Positions 1 through 10,896 of a stretch of 64,000 nucleotides of DNA are shown in pieces. Under the pieces are notes generated by a model, which was not told the origin of the DNA, did not search any database, and saw only the letters and a list, made by a program, of their open reading frames with translations. The translations under genes and the position numbers were made by a program. This DNA is from Ceratopteris richardii (Eukaryota; Streptophyta; Polypodiopsida; Polypodiales; Pteridaceae): positions 128,476,811 to 128,540,810 of the forward strand of contig CM035423.1 of the NCBI GenBank assembly GCA_020310875.1. The letters run 5' to 3'. Within the stretch, counting starts at the first letter, position 1. Each line of letters starts with the position of its first letter.

Positions 1-15
1 ACCACTACAACAAGG

Positions 16-35
16 GTCTGTCAGGGACGACAGAC
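16..35 (+). other. Hairpin just upstream of polypurine tract (family A, copy 1)
   Basis: The arms GTCTGTC and GACAGAC are perfect 7-bp inverted repeats around a 6-base loop (AGGGAC). The same hairpin occurs at the same place in element A (44257-44276) and element B (56224-56243). It belongs to the 3' end of a gypsy element whose body lies left of the window. A role in plus-strand priming or RNA 3' structure is inference. Confidence 0.6.
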
Positions 36-38
36 TCT

Positions 39-50
39 AGAGGGGGGGAG
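39..50 (+). other. Polypurine tract of truncated family-A gypsy element
   Basis: A purine run with seven consecutive G ends directly at the TG of the following LTR, the standard place for plus-strand priming. It marks 51 onward as a 3' LTR. Confidence 0.8.
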
Positions 51-678
51 TGTTGACACTCAAGGTTAAGGACAAAGCATGGAAGTGCATCAAGGAAGTG
101 GACACACAAGAAGACGGAGCATGTAGGGAGCTCCAAGAAGCACTTGTCAATTTTTCAGAAGAAATCCGTATAAAATAGTGATTTTTATCACTAAACACCA
201 TTGTAAATACCATTTTTCATTTTTGCAACTCCATTTTGTTCAAGTTGAGGAGTCCTCAAGCTTGAGGAGTATTAGAAATATCATCCTACCAATTTTTATA
301 ATTTTAGACTCTGTTTGAGCCCCCAAATAAGCCCTCAAACCTATTTTTTAACTAGGTCGGACACTAGGTCTCGACAACACCAAAACCACTCAAAAAACTA
401 TAAAAAGGGATGGAGAGCTCATTTTTGAGGTTAGCTTGTTGTAGAATTGAGATTTGTAAGAGAGTTCTTTTGCAATCGAAGATCTTCCATTGTTCCACTC
501 TTTGCTCTTACCTTGCACGTGTGTGTGTATGTGTGTGCATGCTTGTGTGCTTTCACTCATGCACTTGTGCCATCACTTGCTCATAGTCTTCATACTAGTC
601 CTCACGTCTCTACGGATTGACATTTATGAGGTGAAGCTCCTCACATTGGTACTTACCATTGTGTTAGAGTGACATTCA
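51..678 (+). repeat. 3' LTR of family-A gypsy element (copy A1)
   Basis: This is about 628 bp starting TGTTGA and homologous along its length to the LTRs at 31795-32422 and 44293-44921. It is clearly more diverged from them than they are from each other, so it comes from an older copy. It contains the conserved hairpin TAGTGAT-TTTT-ATCACTA (176-193), a TATA box and a GT-rich stretch near 520-550. The 3' edge is uncertain by a few bases because the final ACACCA of the other copies reads ACATTCA here. The internal region lies outside the window. Confidence 0.85.
399..406 (+). promoter_or_regulatory. TATA box in LTR copy A1
   Basis: The sequence TATAAAAA sits at the same relative place in all family-A LTRs and is the likely core promoter of the retroelement. 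Confidence 0.5.
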
Positions 679-801
679 TGCTTGCTTTTTACTTCAAAAT
701 TTTCCTTTGTCCTTGTGTTGGAGTTGGCCGCCATTCCTTGGTTCTTTTTGTCTTTTTTATGAAGATGTGACTGCTAGGATGCTAGATGCTTCTTTTTCTT
801 T

Positions 802-822
802 TCTCTCTCTCTCTCTCTCTCT
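802..822. repeat. CT microsatellite
   Basis: A run of about ten CT units. The surrounding stretch 679-1057 shows no coding or repeat signal that I recognise. Confidence 0.8.
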
Positions 823-1057
823 TTTGGACAATAGAGGTACATAATGAAAATATCATGATGTAATGTAGTGACATATATAATGGATGAATGTAATTCATCT
901 CCTCTTAGTCCACATGCATGAGTGGGGACTAATGGTGCATGGGTGGAGGAACAAAAAAGTGCCTATGCACGGTCTTATGATGAGACCTTATCTTATGCAT
1001 ACTCTAAAAAATGCATACAAAAAACATTCCAAAATGGATGGATCTTGAGCAAAGTGC

Positions 1058-2477
1058 TCAACGGTAAGGCGATGATGAGGCTTTCTCCAAATGTCCAACT
1101 CCAAGCACTTTCTCTTGTTCATCAGCCATTGAAATGGATGATACCTTTGTCCACCAACCTGAAAAAAGGAAAATGAAAAGAAAATTTTTGCAATGTATGT
1201 ACATGTGTCCTCTTTGTGCCTGGGTTAACCTTAGTGTGCCTAATGCTTGGCCTTTTGATGAGGCCCTATCCACATGCATACTTGCTGTGCATCTTGAACA
1301 TATGCTGTGCATTGGGCAAGGTTGGGTTTGATACCCATGGATGCCACACGAAGAGGTTTTAGGCCGCCAATATGTCTTTGCTTTGTTGGTCTTTGCCTTG
1401 AAGTTTCTCTTAGGATCTTTTTTGACTTTAGACTTGATTGCTTTGGATCCTTCTGTTGGAAGTGGTCTTTCTTGAAGATGAGGCATGATGGGTTTAGACC
1501 ATGGATTATGGGTTTTGGCATGAAAGGGTAGATTTTGTACAAGGGATCTCTTTGGAACCCATACCATGGTGCGATTTGGTTGGGCTCTAAGTAATTGTTT
1601 GGCCACCCAAATTTGCTTGACATTACAAGGGAAACAGGATTTCTTTTTCTTGATGTAAAGGTCTTTTGGGCCATCTATGAGGGTCTTTAGGGAAAACTCA
1701 TCTTTACATGGGGAATTCAACAAAGGTTGAGTTTCTATACATAGAATAGGCTCATGCAATGGATCATAGGGTTGTGTGGTTTGAGATTGATCTAGAGATT
1801 CAGCGATACATTTATCCTTATTACACGTAGAATCTCTAGATATACAAATAGGTGATGGATTGTCATGATTGACCATAGCTTTGACATCATACAAAGTATT
1901 TGTTGATTTCCTTCTTGATGATCTAAGTCTAGATCATCCCTACTCATGGATTCATGAGGGGAATCCAAGTTTAGAGGAAGAGAGGGCCCTTCCACATCCC
2001 CCCAAGCACTTGGAGTCCTCCATTTCACCATTCACCAAAGTTTCTTGCGACTTACTCAAAGAAGAATTAGATGAAAAAACATGAGTGGAAAGACAATTTT
2101 GTGGATTAAAAGCACAATCTTTGAATAGATGATTATGTCCACAATCCATACAATGAGGATAATCATTAGGATTTTTAATAGACACGCATGTAGAGGTGGA
2201 CATAATAGATGGAAAAGACACTTCAAATTCTTGATGATTTTTTCTAACAAAGAGTGCCAATGATCAAGTATTTATCTATACCTTCCATGACAAAAAATGT
2301 TTCCAAAAATTTCATATCATCAACCACAATAGGCAACACAACTTGACCCATGCAATCATAATTTTCACCATTCATGAGGATAAAGGAATGAGTGGTTGGT
2401 TGGATGTTTTCCAAAATAATAGTCACTAAATCAATATGAATTAAATTCCACTCACAATTAAAGATTGATATAAGCAC
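1058..2477 (-). pseudogene. Degraded retroelement region: protease-like, zinc knuckle, WVPK tail
   Basis: Several short minus-strand open frames read in order from high to low coordinates. Near 2244-2400 lies a protease-like C-terminal half (CMGQVVLPI followed by YLIIG), comparable to the CLGEVELPI and LVLGQDW segments of the second protease in elements A and B. Near 2100-2150 is a zinc knuckle with C-x2-C-x3-H-x4-C spacing (CMDCGHNHLFKDC). Near 1540-1620 are two tail motifs, QIWVAK and VWVPK. The reading frame changes several times. The relic resembles the tail module of elements A and B but is too decayed to assign to a family. The zinc knuckle after the protease differs from their order. 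Confidence 0.45.
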
Positions 2478-3029
2478 TTATCTTCTATGGTCGTATCCTA
2501 TTCTCATATCAAAAAAAGTATTATAATATTCTCTTGTTGCAAATAGGGAACGTACCCCCTTAGATATTCCACCTATTATCTTGGCTTTTTGCAATTTTTC
2601 TCTAGATGTTTTATCTTTATGTGAGTATTTCATGCATCTCATGTTTGTCTCCCTTCTCTTTTTCAATATTATCCCCCTTCCTTCTCTCTTTTGCTTTTTT
2701 CTTTCCCATGTTGAGACAACTTTTTAGTTTTTTTGGTGTTTATTTATTTTTTTTTAATATTTGTTTTAGGTTTTTGTGTATTTTTTGATATATGTAAATA
2801 AGTTTCTAATGGGTTCTTCTAGCAAGAATCAAAACGAGCTTCACAAAAATATTTACATGTGATACATTTAAATTTGGAAAAGAGACGATATTTTGGTGAA
2901 GAGAGATACATTGTTGCATACATATCAATATTCAGTTAATCATCTGTGTCCTTCCTATAAAACCAACTCCTATTATCCCCCTCTATACTGCTTGTAATGC
3001 ATAGTTTCAAATCTTAATTTCATTTCAAA

Positions 3030-3070
3030 TCTCTCTCTCTGTCTCTCTCTCTGTCTCTCTCTCTCCCTCC
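3030..3070. repeat. CT/GTCT-rich microsatellite
   Basis: Imperfect (CT)n with GTCT interruptions. The flanking stretch 2478-3029 has no recognisable gene. Confidence 0.7.
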
Positions 3071-3129
3071 CTCAAGGCTAAAAAAACCTTGTTTTCATTA
3101 CTATCTGTGCGAGATCCCAGGTTGTTTGA

Positions 3130-3420
3130 GTTCCCAATGCTCCAAACAGGGCCAAGGATACAAAAGGTACCGATTCAATTGTAAAGTCCTTTCCAATGGC
3201 TACTATAGTGTTCCCTGCTACCTCTAAAACATCAGCACGTTTTCAAATGCGATGTCTCATACCTACCATTTCAATGATTCCATGAGCATGGTCACTAACA
3301 TGCCCATAGGCATTTGTATCAAGGACAATTGAAGTAGTGCTGAGCATTCCAAGGGGAGTTACTGAGCATTTCTCAAGATTAGAAATATTCGGTGGTGTAT
3401 CCAATAATCAGATGAGTCCA
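3130..3420 (-). pseudogene. Vacuolar H+-translocating pyrophosphatase gene fragment
   Basis: The minus strand encodes, in broken frames, WTHLIIGYTTEYF, then LGMLST...DTNAYGHVSDHAHGIIEM, RADVLEVAGNTIVAIGKDF and SLALFGAL. These follow the order and spacing of a conserved part of plant type I V-PPases (LIIGYVTEYY; LGMLST...[49 protein letters not shown]). The stretch between the first two segments is missing, an in-frame stop lies after MRHRI, and frames shift, so it is not functional. No intron is visible across the preserved part, which fits a processed copy. Family recognition is from memory, without a search. Confidence 0.7.
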
Positions 3421-4440
3421 AAAGTCCAACAACATAAGAGTTTAAAGTTGTAAGACTGATGCATGCAAGCTTCCTGTGAACAGAAGAGAAGGGAATATGG
3501 GAAACATATAACAAGTTCATTTTTTAGCCATTGTCAAAGAGAAGGTTAGATAATGAAATCTTATGAACATGGAACAATGAGCCACGATTGTCCTAATGAT
3601 ATCAATCTCAAACTATCACCAACACATCTCTTGAGATAAACCTCTCATACTCTGACTCTATTGCAACACCATTGGGTGCATTTCATTTGCATTGTTGTTA
3701 GTCCGATTCCTAAGCTAGTGCAGACATTGGCATTGGCGTTTCCCTAGTGGGGTGGATATAGAGCATTGCCCAGCTTGTTGAGATGATTCCACATGACAGC
3801 TTCCCTACTTTGGGTAGAAGGGAACAATACCTTGAGTGATTCCAGTAGACACCACAGTAGGACACATCAAAGGTCCTTGTGAAGTAGGCAGCCCTGACAT
3901 AGCTTATCATTGACCATGGGGGTGCACAAGAGACTATAGAAATGGGCACCAATATTGTAGATGAGGCTGTTGATGCTAATAAGGTCCTGATAGGAGCTGA
4001 TAATGCGGAGGCCTTTGCATTAGATTTGACACAAGAGGTGGTGGAGCACCATAATAGTTTGGCATAGGGTCAAAGAATGAGGAATTCGGTGGTACATCCC
4101 CAAGAGGTTGAGAAAAAGACCTCATTGTCAAAGAAAGTACACCTGATCCTACTTGTAACAGAGAGTGCTATGAAGAATAGCTCGTTTGTGTGGTTTGAGC
4201 TACAGTGGCCGTAGTGTTTTTCCATCTATCTCATACCTCGTCATGTGAGCTTCTGCTTTGGACTTACCATGTGCATTTGAATGTAGTTCATTGCCTGTTG
4301 AAAATGGTGTAGCTCTTATGAGTAACTAACTCAAGGATGTCTGCTCCAAAGAGGGAAGAAGACACAATAAAGCTGCAAGAACATTAACATAGTCATGGTA
4401 TCTCAACAGGGTTAGAACCACCTCATAAGAGTAAACTTTA
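3421..4440. other. Unassigned stretch
   Basis: Only short unrelated open frames occur here. A run of about 50 codons without a stop on the plus strand around 3900-4065 matches no family I recognise. No LTR boundary or terminal repeat was seen apart from the TTGTG target duplication at 4441-4445, which flanks the following element. Confidence 0.4.
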
Positions 4441-4445
4441 TTGTG

Positions 4446-4710
4446 TGTCGTGCTCCGATGATGTCCTCAGTTTTTTGTCGTGTCCTGCTCAGAGGTTGAT
4501 TCTCTCTACAGTTCGCGCATCGAGGTCACACGGAGATCCGTTCAAGTGCCGCCCAACCGCGTGGTGTCCTTGTCTTACTCTCTCTCTCCATAATGGTGAG
4601 TCATCCCCCCACATGGCTTCATACATGGGTGCCACATGGCACTCATGTATGAGCCCATCTAATCACAACTAAGAGGTGGTTCACACCTCTCTTGGGGGTA
4701 CTCCATAACA
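4446..4710 (-). repeat. 3' LTR of chromodomain gypsy
   Basis: 265 bp beginning TGTCGTGCTC and ending CCATAACA on the plus strand. It matches 17271-17535 with about four differences, and the TTGTG duplication lies directly outside it. Confidence 0.95.
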
Positions 4711-4725
4711 TTTCCTTCCCCTTGG
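4711..4725 (-). other. Polypurine tract of chromodomain gypsy
   Basis: The plus strand reads TTTCCTTCCCCTTGG immediately inside the 3' LTR, a purine run on the coding strand as expected for plus-strand priming. Confidence 0.75.
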
Positions 4726-4860
4726 TTCCGTTTTTGTCCTCAAAAATGGTATTGGAAGGTCTAAAAGAAAGAGAGAAATGATAGTATCACCACTCCCACT
4801 ATATCCCCATGTATATAAATACATGGTCCTTCTCCGTGTTGTTTCCCCATATCCTTCCCC

Positions 4861-5453
4861 TTAAGAAAACTCTTGGGAAGGTAAACTGAAACTGGGAAAC
4901 CGTCTCTGTAGGGTGCTAACCCGCTCCCATGTGGCACTATTTTCTGAACTATCTTTCCACTTTACTAGACACTCTTTATACAAGTGACTCCTCGTCCGTT
5001 TCTCTCGAGTGCGTAGTATGCTCTCTGGCTCATGTGGAATAGATTGCACAGAAATAGGTTCTACTACCTCACTATCTGGAGTGAGGTTGTCAGATTCACC
5101 CAGCCTTTTCTTAAGCCGGCTTACATGAAAAACTGGATGTATTTGACTATTCTCTGGAAGTTGGAGCTGGTAAGCCATATTTCCTATTCTCTTAAGTATT
5201 CGGAAAGGTCCACAATACCTAGGAGATAATTTTGGACAAGGTCCCGTCTTCATGGTTTCAGACCTAGATGGAACTCTAAGATAGACTTGCTCTCCTACCT
5301 CAAAGTTGATATCTCTTCTTTGAGGGTCAGCATAGGCTCTAGATCTATCCTGAGCTCTCCTAATGCTGTCCTTAGCAAGCCTAAGCATATCATTCATTTC
5401 TTCCAAGAAGTCCTTTGCAGCTTGAACTTTTTCATTCTGCAAGCCAACTGCAT
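4861..5453 (-). pseudogene. Integrase C-terminal part and chromodomain of gypsy polyprotein
   Basis: This is the end of the gag-pol frame after the copia insertion. Removing the copia and one target copy restores the frame of 11938-16145 exactly. The first part (DRSRAYADPQRR, VYLRVPS, LSPRYCGPFRI) is the usual SH3-like integrase C-terminus ending in FHVSRLKK. The last 60 residues (ESILRTREKRTR, LVKWKDSSENSATWERV) match a chromodomain, which in this clade binds chromatin and steers integration. The frame ends at TAA 4861-4863. As it stands the piece has no start of its own. Confidence 0.85.
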
Positions 5454-5458
5454 AAGGA

Positions 5459-6494
5459 TGTTGGTGCAGACCAATCACCAATTGAAGGCTTGGAAGATTA
5501 AAGGATGAAGGAAGAATCAATTCTTAAAGTTTGGAAGAAGATTACATTCAGAGGATAAGAGAAGTGTACACATATGTACATTAGTATAGTCATAACTGAC
5601 TTAGATCTTTTGTTTAGTAAGAATCATGTACAAATTTATCTATAAATACTTTGAGAAAAGTCGGGGCAAGTATGAGAGCATATGTGACAATAGTTAGAAG
5701 TCAAGATTGAGGAAGGTAGAAGTCATGAGATAGAGGAAAAGTTAGTTGAGTTAGCTCTCATCACTCAACTGTATTTTCTTCTGAGTAAATGAAAATTTTA
5801 GCGCCCGATGTTTCTGCGTGTTCTCCTTCTACAGTAGATCAATTGTGAAATGCTTTTGTACAAGTCTAAGTTGAGAGTTGCTTGACCTCTGTACAAAGTT
5901 TTAGCTTCCAATTGTAATCAGGCTGAGTGAATTAAGTGTAGGAACATTCATATGTGAAGTGTGTTCACTGGTTCCTAAAACAGGTGCAGATTTCGAAGTT
6001 AATGTTTTGATCATTTCTCCCAGCACAGTTTAAAGTTTTGCATGAGTGAGGGCTTAATCTTTAAGTTGGAAGATAAGCTACTCATGTCTAAAAGCATTTT
6101 GGAAAACGGGTTCTATTCAAGGAGAACCAAGTCTTAAAAGTTGCAGGTGTAAAATCGACTGTTTTGAATGACAGTTTCTGACATAGGTAACTTGAGAAGT
6201 TGATTTCTCAAGTTATACTTAATCTTTTGAAGTAATTCAACTTGGAGTAGATGTGCAATCTCTAGGAGATACTTCGTACAAAGTTTCATCAAAAACTTTA
6301 CACGTTTGATAGGTCAATGTGGAGAAATAGTGCAGCAAACTTTTCTGTGTTTCATCATCTTCACAGATTTGTTAACTTTTTGATAATTAGTAATTGATCC
6401 TCTAAATGAGTGGAAGGTTTTGACTTATTCTTGGTATAGAGGTGCTCTAATCACAAGAATAGGTTGTTCTTTTGGAGAATAACATTCTCCATCA
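5459..6494 (+). repeat. 5' LTR of Copia-1
   Basis: 1036 bp, TGTTGGTG to ATTCTCCATCA, nearly identical to 10897-11932. It carries a TATA box at 5641-5648. Confidence 0.96.
5641..5648 (+). promoter_or_regulatory. TATA box of Copia-1 LTR
   Basis: TATAAATA about 180 bp into the LTR, also present at 11079-11086 in the other LTR. It probably positions the retroelement transcript start. Confidence 0.5.
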
Positions 6495-6495
6495 G

Positions 6496-6507
6496 TGGTA
6501 TCAGAGC
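6496..6507 (+). other. Primer binding site (initiator Met tRNA)
   Basis: TGGTATCAGAGC follows one base after the LTR end. This is the usual complement to the 3' end of plant initiator Met tRNA. A leader of 208 bases (6508-6715) separates it from the ORF. Confidence 0.9.
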
Positions 6508-6715
6508 AGGAGACATCAATTTGAGGAAAGAAGGATCCCGATTGCTGCAGATTCAAGAAATTCAACACTTGAAGGACTAAGAAGTGAAAGCTTGGAGTCA
6601 AAGCTTGAGGAGAAGACTATTTGACATCAAGAAAGGCAAAAGGAGTTCAATTAGAAGTAAAGGTACATACATTGTTTGTAAAGCTTGAAGATTTCAATAC
6701 ACAGGTGGATACAAG

Positions 6716-9700
6716 ATGGGAGAAAGCTTGCAGATTGATAAGCTAGATAGGGAGAACTATCCAGCATGGTCCATGAGGATGGAAGCACACCTCATGAGCA
6801 AAGATCTTATATCATTTATTACAGGAGATGAAGAAAAACCTGAGTTTGCAGATCCTAGTATTCCTACTAGGGAAGAGCTTGCAATGTTGAAGACTTGGAT
6901 GAGAAAGGATGCTCAAGCAAGGAGCATCATCTACATGGCTGTAAATGATTACCTTTTACCTCACATCAGAGGTTTGGAAAGTGCTACAGATGTTTGGAAT
7001 GCCTTGGAAGAGCATTTCCAAAATACTACTAAGTCAAGGAAGTCCTCACTATGGGCTGAGTTCACAACCTTCAAGAAGAAGAGCTCACAATCAATTTCAG
7101 ATTATGTGGCAAGGATGAAAGATATTGCAGATAGCTTGGGAGCAGTGGATGAAGATATTGAAGAAGAAAAGTTGGTAAGACAAATACTTACAGGTTTGAG
7201 AGGAGATGAGAAGTGGAAGCCTTTTATATTGTCCATAGAATTGTCACTTGATCACTTTACTCCTGATCTTAATCAATTGCTAGGACACATGCTAACCTTT
7301 GAGCAGGATCTTAAAGGAGACAATGACAGAAGTACAAGTCAAGCTATGTACTCCAAAGACAAGAAAAAGAATGGCAAGGGAAAGCAATCAAATGATGATG
7401 AAGGGAATTCAAATCAAGCTAACTTCACAAAAGGGAAGACAAATTTCAGAGGTAAAAGAAGAGGAGGTAAGAACAAAGATAATGCTAAAGCTTGTTGGAT
7501 TTGTGGCAGAACAAATCATTTGGCAAATGATTGTTGGTATAACAATCAAAATGGTGGAAGCAATAATCAGAATTATAACCAAAGAGGTAGAGGAGGCAGA
7601 AACCAAAGAGGCAATTTCAGAGGAAGAGGAGGTAGGACATCCTATGGTAGAGGAGGTGGAAGAAACTTCCAATCTCAGTCCTACAACAATAATTATTATA
7701 ATTATGCATCAGATCAGAAGGATGACATGACTCTTATCTTGAATGCAACTCATGAATCAATGGGAGAAGATCAAAGAGTGTTTTATATTGACTCAGGGTG
7801 CAGCAACCATCTGAGTGGGAATCTATCCTTGATGACTGATATGGAAGCAAGGGTGAATGGACATACAGTTCAGACAGGTGACAATACCAAACATAAAGTG
7901 GAGAGCATTGGATCAGTGAAGATAAAGAGTGGAAGTACACTTCTGAGCAAGGTACTTTATGTTCCTACTATTCCTAAAAATTTGATAAGTGTAGGGCAAA
8001 TTGTGGAGAAAGGATATGAGGTAAGATTCACAAATGATGGTGTTTATGTACAAGATCCAAATCAGGGATATAGAAACATAATTGCAGGTAAAAAGGAAGG
8101 AAGATTGTTCACTCTCAAAGTCCAAGGTAATGTGGGACATGCATTATTTACCTATGGAAGTCAAAAGGTGTCTGAATTAGACCTATGGCATAAAAGGCTA
8201 GGTCATTTCAATGAGAGAGCTATAAAGGAGATGTCAAAGAATCAGGTGGTGCTTGGATTGCCAAACATTGAAGGGCAACATATGGTGTACAAGTGTGAAG
8301 CTTGTCAATTAGGTAAAGCACATAAGAGTTCTTACAACAAATCAGGGTACAAGCATTCAAATATGCTTGAATTGGTTCATACAGATGTATGGGGTCCCTC
8401 AAGGGACTATAGCATAAATGGATCCAGATATTATGTGTTGTTTGTTGATGATGCAACCAGGTCGATTACTTTGTATGTAATCAAGGATAAATCAGAAGTT
8501 TTCAAGACATTCAAACATTTTCATGCTTATGCAGAAAGGATCACAGGGCAAAAGCTCAAGAGGTTAAGATCAGATGGAGGGGGAGAGTATTTCTCTAAAG
8601 AGTTTGATGATTATTTGTGGAATGCAGGTATCAAAAGAGAAGTAACTTGCAGGTACTCCCCTCAACAGAATGGAGTAGCAGAAAGGAGGAATAGGACTCT
8701 TGTAGAGTTTGCAAGAGACATGATGAAGGAAAAGAATTGTCCAAATTACTTATGGGCAGAAGCCATTAACACTGCAACATACCTTGTGAATAGGTTGCCT
8801 TGCAAAGCTTTGGATGGAGGAACCCCTTATGAAGCATGGTGGGGTAAGAAGCCTAGTCTTGATCATTGTAAAGTATTTGGATGTATTGCATATGCTTATG
8901 TTCCTTCACAATTAAGACATAAGCTAGAACCAAAAGCAGAGAAGTATGTGTTTATTGGATATGATGATAGACAGATGGGTTACAGGTTGTGGAGTCCATC
9001 CACAAAGCAATTTCTTGTTACTAAAGATGTGACATTTGATGAGCAAAATATGTGGTATACAGGATCACCAAATGAGTATACAGGTGTTGAAGAAATTCAA
9101 AGGAAAGGAAAGGCAAAGGTAAAAGTATGTGAAGAAATTGTTGATGAAGTTGACTCTAGAAGTAGAGTGCAGGATTATGTAGAAGAAGGGCCAAGATTTG
9201 ATCCAGAGTCAAATGAGGCTGAAACTTCAAGGAATGCAGAAATCAGAAGATCTACAAGAGAAAGGAAAGAACCTATAAGGTATAGTTATGATACATCTTT
9301 CCTAACAACAAAAGATTATGCCTACATTGTGAAAACAGAAGAAGATCCAACCACTTATGAAGAAGCCAAAGGTAAACAGAATTGGGAGAAGGCAATGCAG
9401 GAAGAGTATGATGCTCTACTTGAAAATGAAACTTGGGAACTAGTACCAAGACCAAAGAATCAGAAGGTCATTGGATGCAAGTGGGTATATAAAACAAAGA
9501 GGTTTGCAGATGGTAAGGTGTCTAGATATAAAGCTAGACTTGTGGTCAAAGGTTATGCCCAAACTTATGGGGTAGATTATGATGAAACCTTTAGTCCTGT
9601 TGCTAAGATGTCTACAATTAGGACATTGATTGCTATTGCTGCTTGCAAGGGATGGAAATTATCACAATTGGATGTGAAAAATGCATTTCTAAATGGATAC

Positions 9701-10888
9701 ATTGCAGATGAAGTATATATGGAGCAACCAGAAGGCTTCATGGAATCAATTGGATCAGATTATGTGTGTAAGCTCAAGAGAGCTTTATATGGGTTGAAGC
9801 AAGCCCCAAGAGCTTGGAATTACAGATTGTTCAAGTTCTTGAATGAATGTGGATTTCAAGCATCAAAGGCAGATAGTAGCTTGCTAGTGAAGGCAAGTGA
9901 AAATGGATACATTTACATGTGCATTTATGTTGATGATATTATTGTTACAGGAACAGATGCTCAAGGAATCAATGAACTCAAAAGACAAATAGAGAAGGAG
10001 TTTAAGATAAGTGATTTGGGAAACTTATCTTATTTTCTAGGAATGCAGATTGTGTATACTCAACATGGAGTATATGTTTCACAAGAGAGATACTTGAAGA
10101 ATCTTCTAGCCAAGTTTAACATGGAAGATTGCAGGACCTCAACCACACCATTGGAGGTAAATCATAAATTAAGCAGGTATGGAGGTGAAGAATTCAATGA
10201 CATGAAGAAATATCAGAGTTTGGTAGGTAGTCTAATCTATGCTACCTTGACAAGGCCAGATTTATCATATGCAGTAGGTGTGTTGTCACAATTTATGCAT
10301 TGTCCAAAAAAGACTCATTGGATTGCAGCCCAAAGGGTACTCAGATATATCAAAGGAACCCTAAGTGAAGGTTTGTATTATGGTTTCACTTCTGACACAA
10401 GAATCAAAGTGTTTAGTGATGCAGATTGGGCAGGTGACTCAGATGATAGAAGGTCTACTCATGGGTATCTCTGTTATGTTGGAGATAAGCTAGTTTCTTG
10501 GTGTTCAAAGAAGCAACACACAGTTGCTTTATCATCCACAGAAGCTGAATATAAGGGAATGGTAGAAGCTGCAAAGGAAGTGATATGGTTGAAGACCTTG
10601 ATGAAAAGTTTTGAGATTGATCATAGTATTCCAATAATTTTTGGAGACAATATGAGTTCTTTGTATTTGGCAGCTAACCCTGTTTTTCATGCCAGGACTA
10701 AGCATATAGAGATTCAGTATCATTTCTTGAGGGAAAAGGTACTAGATAAAGAGATTGAAGTGATGTACACTCCAACAAAAGAACAAGTGGCAGATATGAT
10801 GACAAAGAGTTTGGATGGACCTAAGTTGCAAAGGTTCAAAGACATGGCAAGTATCAAGAAGACAGAGAAAACCTCAATTGATGATTGA
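6716..10888 (+). CDS. Copia-1 gag-pol polyprotein, 1390 aa, intact
   Basis: This frame encodes all functions needed for copia retrotransposition. Gag covers about residues 1-300 with a zinc knuckle CWICGRTNHLANDC (260-273). The aspartic protease has D359-S-G in FYIDSGCSNH. The pre-integrase zinc region starts at LWHKRLGHF (490). The integrase catalytic triad is D557, D620 and E656, with 35 residues between the last two. RT has YVDDIIVTG with D1073 and D1074. RNase H begins near D1235 (FSDADWAGD) and continues through SSTEAEY and ARTKHIE to the end. There is no stop or frameshift, and the purine tract overlaps the stop region. Length is typical of copia. The start was chosen as the first ATG after the leader; MGxxxxIDKLDRxNYP also begins the Copia-C protein. 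It probably could still be expressed, but that is inference. Confidence 0.95.
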   Translation: MGESLQIDKLDRENYPAWSMRMEAHLMSKDLISFITGDEEKPEFADPSIPTREELAMLKTWMRKDAQARSIIYMAVNDYLLPHIRGLESATDVWNALEEHFQNTTKSRKSSLWAEFTTFKKKSSQSISDYVARMKDIADSLGAVDEDIEEEKLVRQILTGLRGDEKWKPFILSIELSLDHFTPDLNQLLGHMLTFEQDLKGDNDRSTSQAMYSKDKKKNGKGKQSNDDEGNSNQANFTKGKTNFRGKRRGGKNKDNAKACWICGRTNHLANDCWYNNQNGGSNNQNYNQRGRGGRNQRGNFRGRGGRTSYGRGGGRNFQSQSYNNNYYNYASDQKDDMTLILNATHESMGEDQRVFYIDSGCSNHLSGNLSLMTDMEARVNGHTVQTGDNTKHKVESIGSVKIKSGSTLLSKVLYVPTIPKNLISVGQIVEKGYEVRFTNDGVYVQDPNQGYRNIIAGKKEGRLFTLKVQGNVGHALFTYGSQKVSELDLWHKRLGHFNERAIKEMSKNQVVLGLPNIEGQHMVYKCEACQLGKAHKSSYNKSGYKHSNMLELVHTDVWGPSRDYSINGSRYYVLFVDDATRSITLYVIKDKSEVFKTFKHFHAYAERITGQKLKRLRSDGGGEYFSKEFDDYLWNAGIKREVTCRYSPQQNGVAERRNRTLVEFARDMMKEKNCPNYLWAEAINTATYLVNRLPCKALDGGTPYEAWWGKKPSLDHCKVFGCIAYAYVPSQLRHKLEPKAEKYVFIGYDDRQMGYRLWSPSTKQFLVTKDVTFDEQNMWYTGSPNEYTGVEEIQRKGKAKVKVCEEIVDEVDSRSRVQDYVEEGPRFDPESNEAETSRNAEIRRSTRERKEPIRYSYDTSFLTTKDYAYIVKTEEDPTTYEEAKGKQNWEKAMQEEYDALLENETWELVPRPKNQKVIGCKWVYKTKRFADGKVSRYKARLVVKGYAQTYGVDYDETFSPVAKMSTIRTLIAIAACKGWKLSQLDVKNAFLNGYIADEVYMEQPEGFMESIGSDYVCKLKRALYGLKQAPRAWNYRLFKFLNECGFQASKADSSLLVKASENGYIYMCIYVDDIIVTGTDAQGINELKRQIEKEFKISDLGNLSYFLGMQIVYTQHGVYVSQERYLKNLLAKFNMEDCRTSTTPLEVNHKLSRYGGEEFNDMKKYQSLVGSLIYATLTRPDLSYAVGVLSQFMHCPKKTHWIAAQRVLRYIKGTLSEGLYYGFTSDTRIKVFSDADWAGDSDDRRSTHGYLCYVGDKLVSWCSKKQHTVALSSTEAEYKGMVEAAKEVIWLKTLMKSFEIDHSIPIIFGDNMSSLYLAANPVFHARTKHIEIQYHFLREKVLDKEIEVMYTPTKEQVADMMTKSLDGPKLQRFKDMASIKKTEKTSIDD

Positions 10889-10896
10889 GGGGGAGC
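10884..10896 (+). other. Polypurine tract of Copia-1
   Basis: A purine-rich run with five G directly precedes the 3' LTR start TGTTGG and overlaps the last codons of the polyprotein. Confidence 0.85.

Noticed and set aside
490-672. Short ORF in the LTR (Cys/His-rich), recurring in other LTR copies
   Set aside because: It comes from the GT-rich part of the LTR and is not kept intact among copies.
3710-3952. 80-codon minus-strand ORF
   Set aside because: No recognisable domain, no neighbours in frame, and length within chance expectation.
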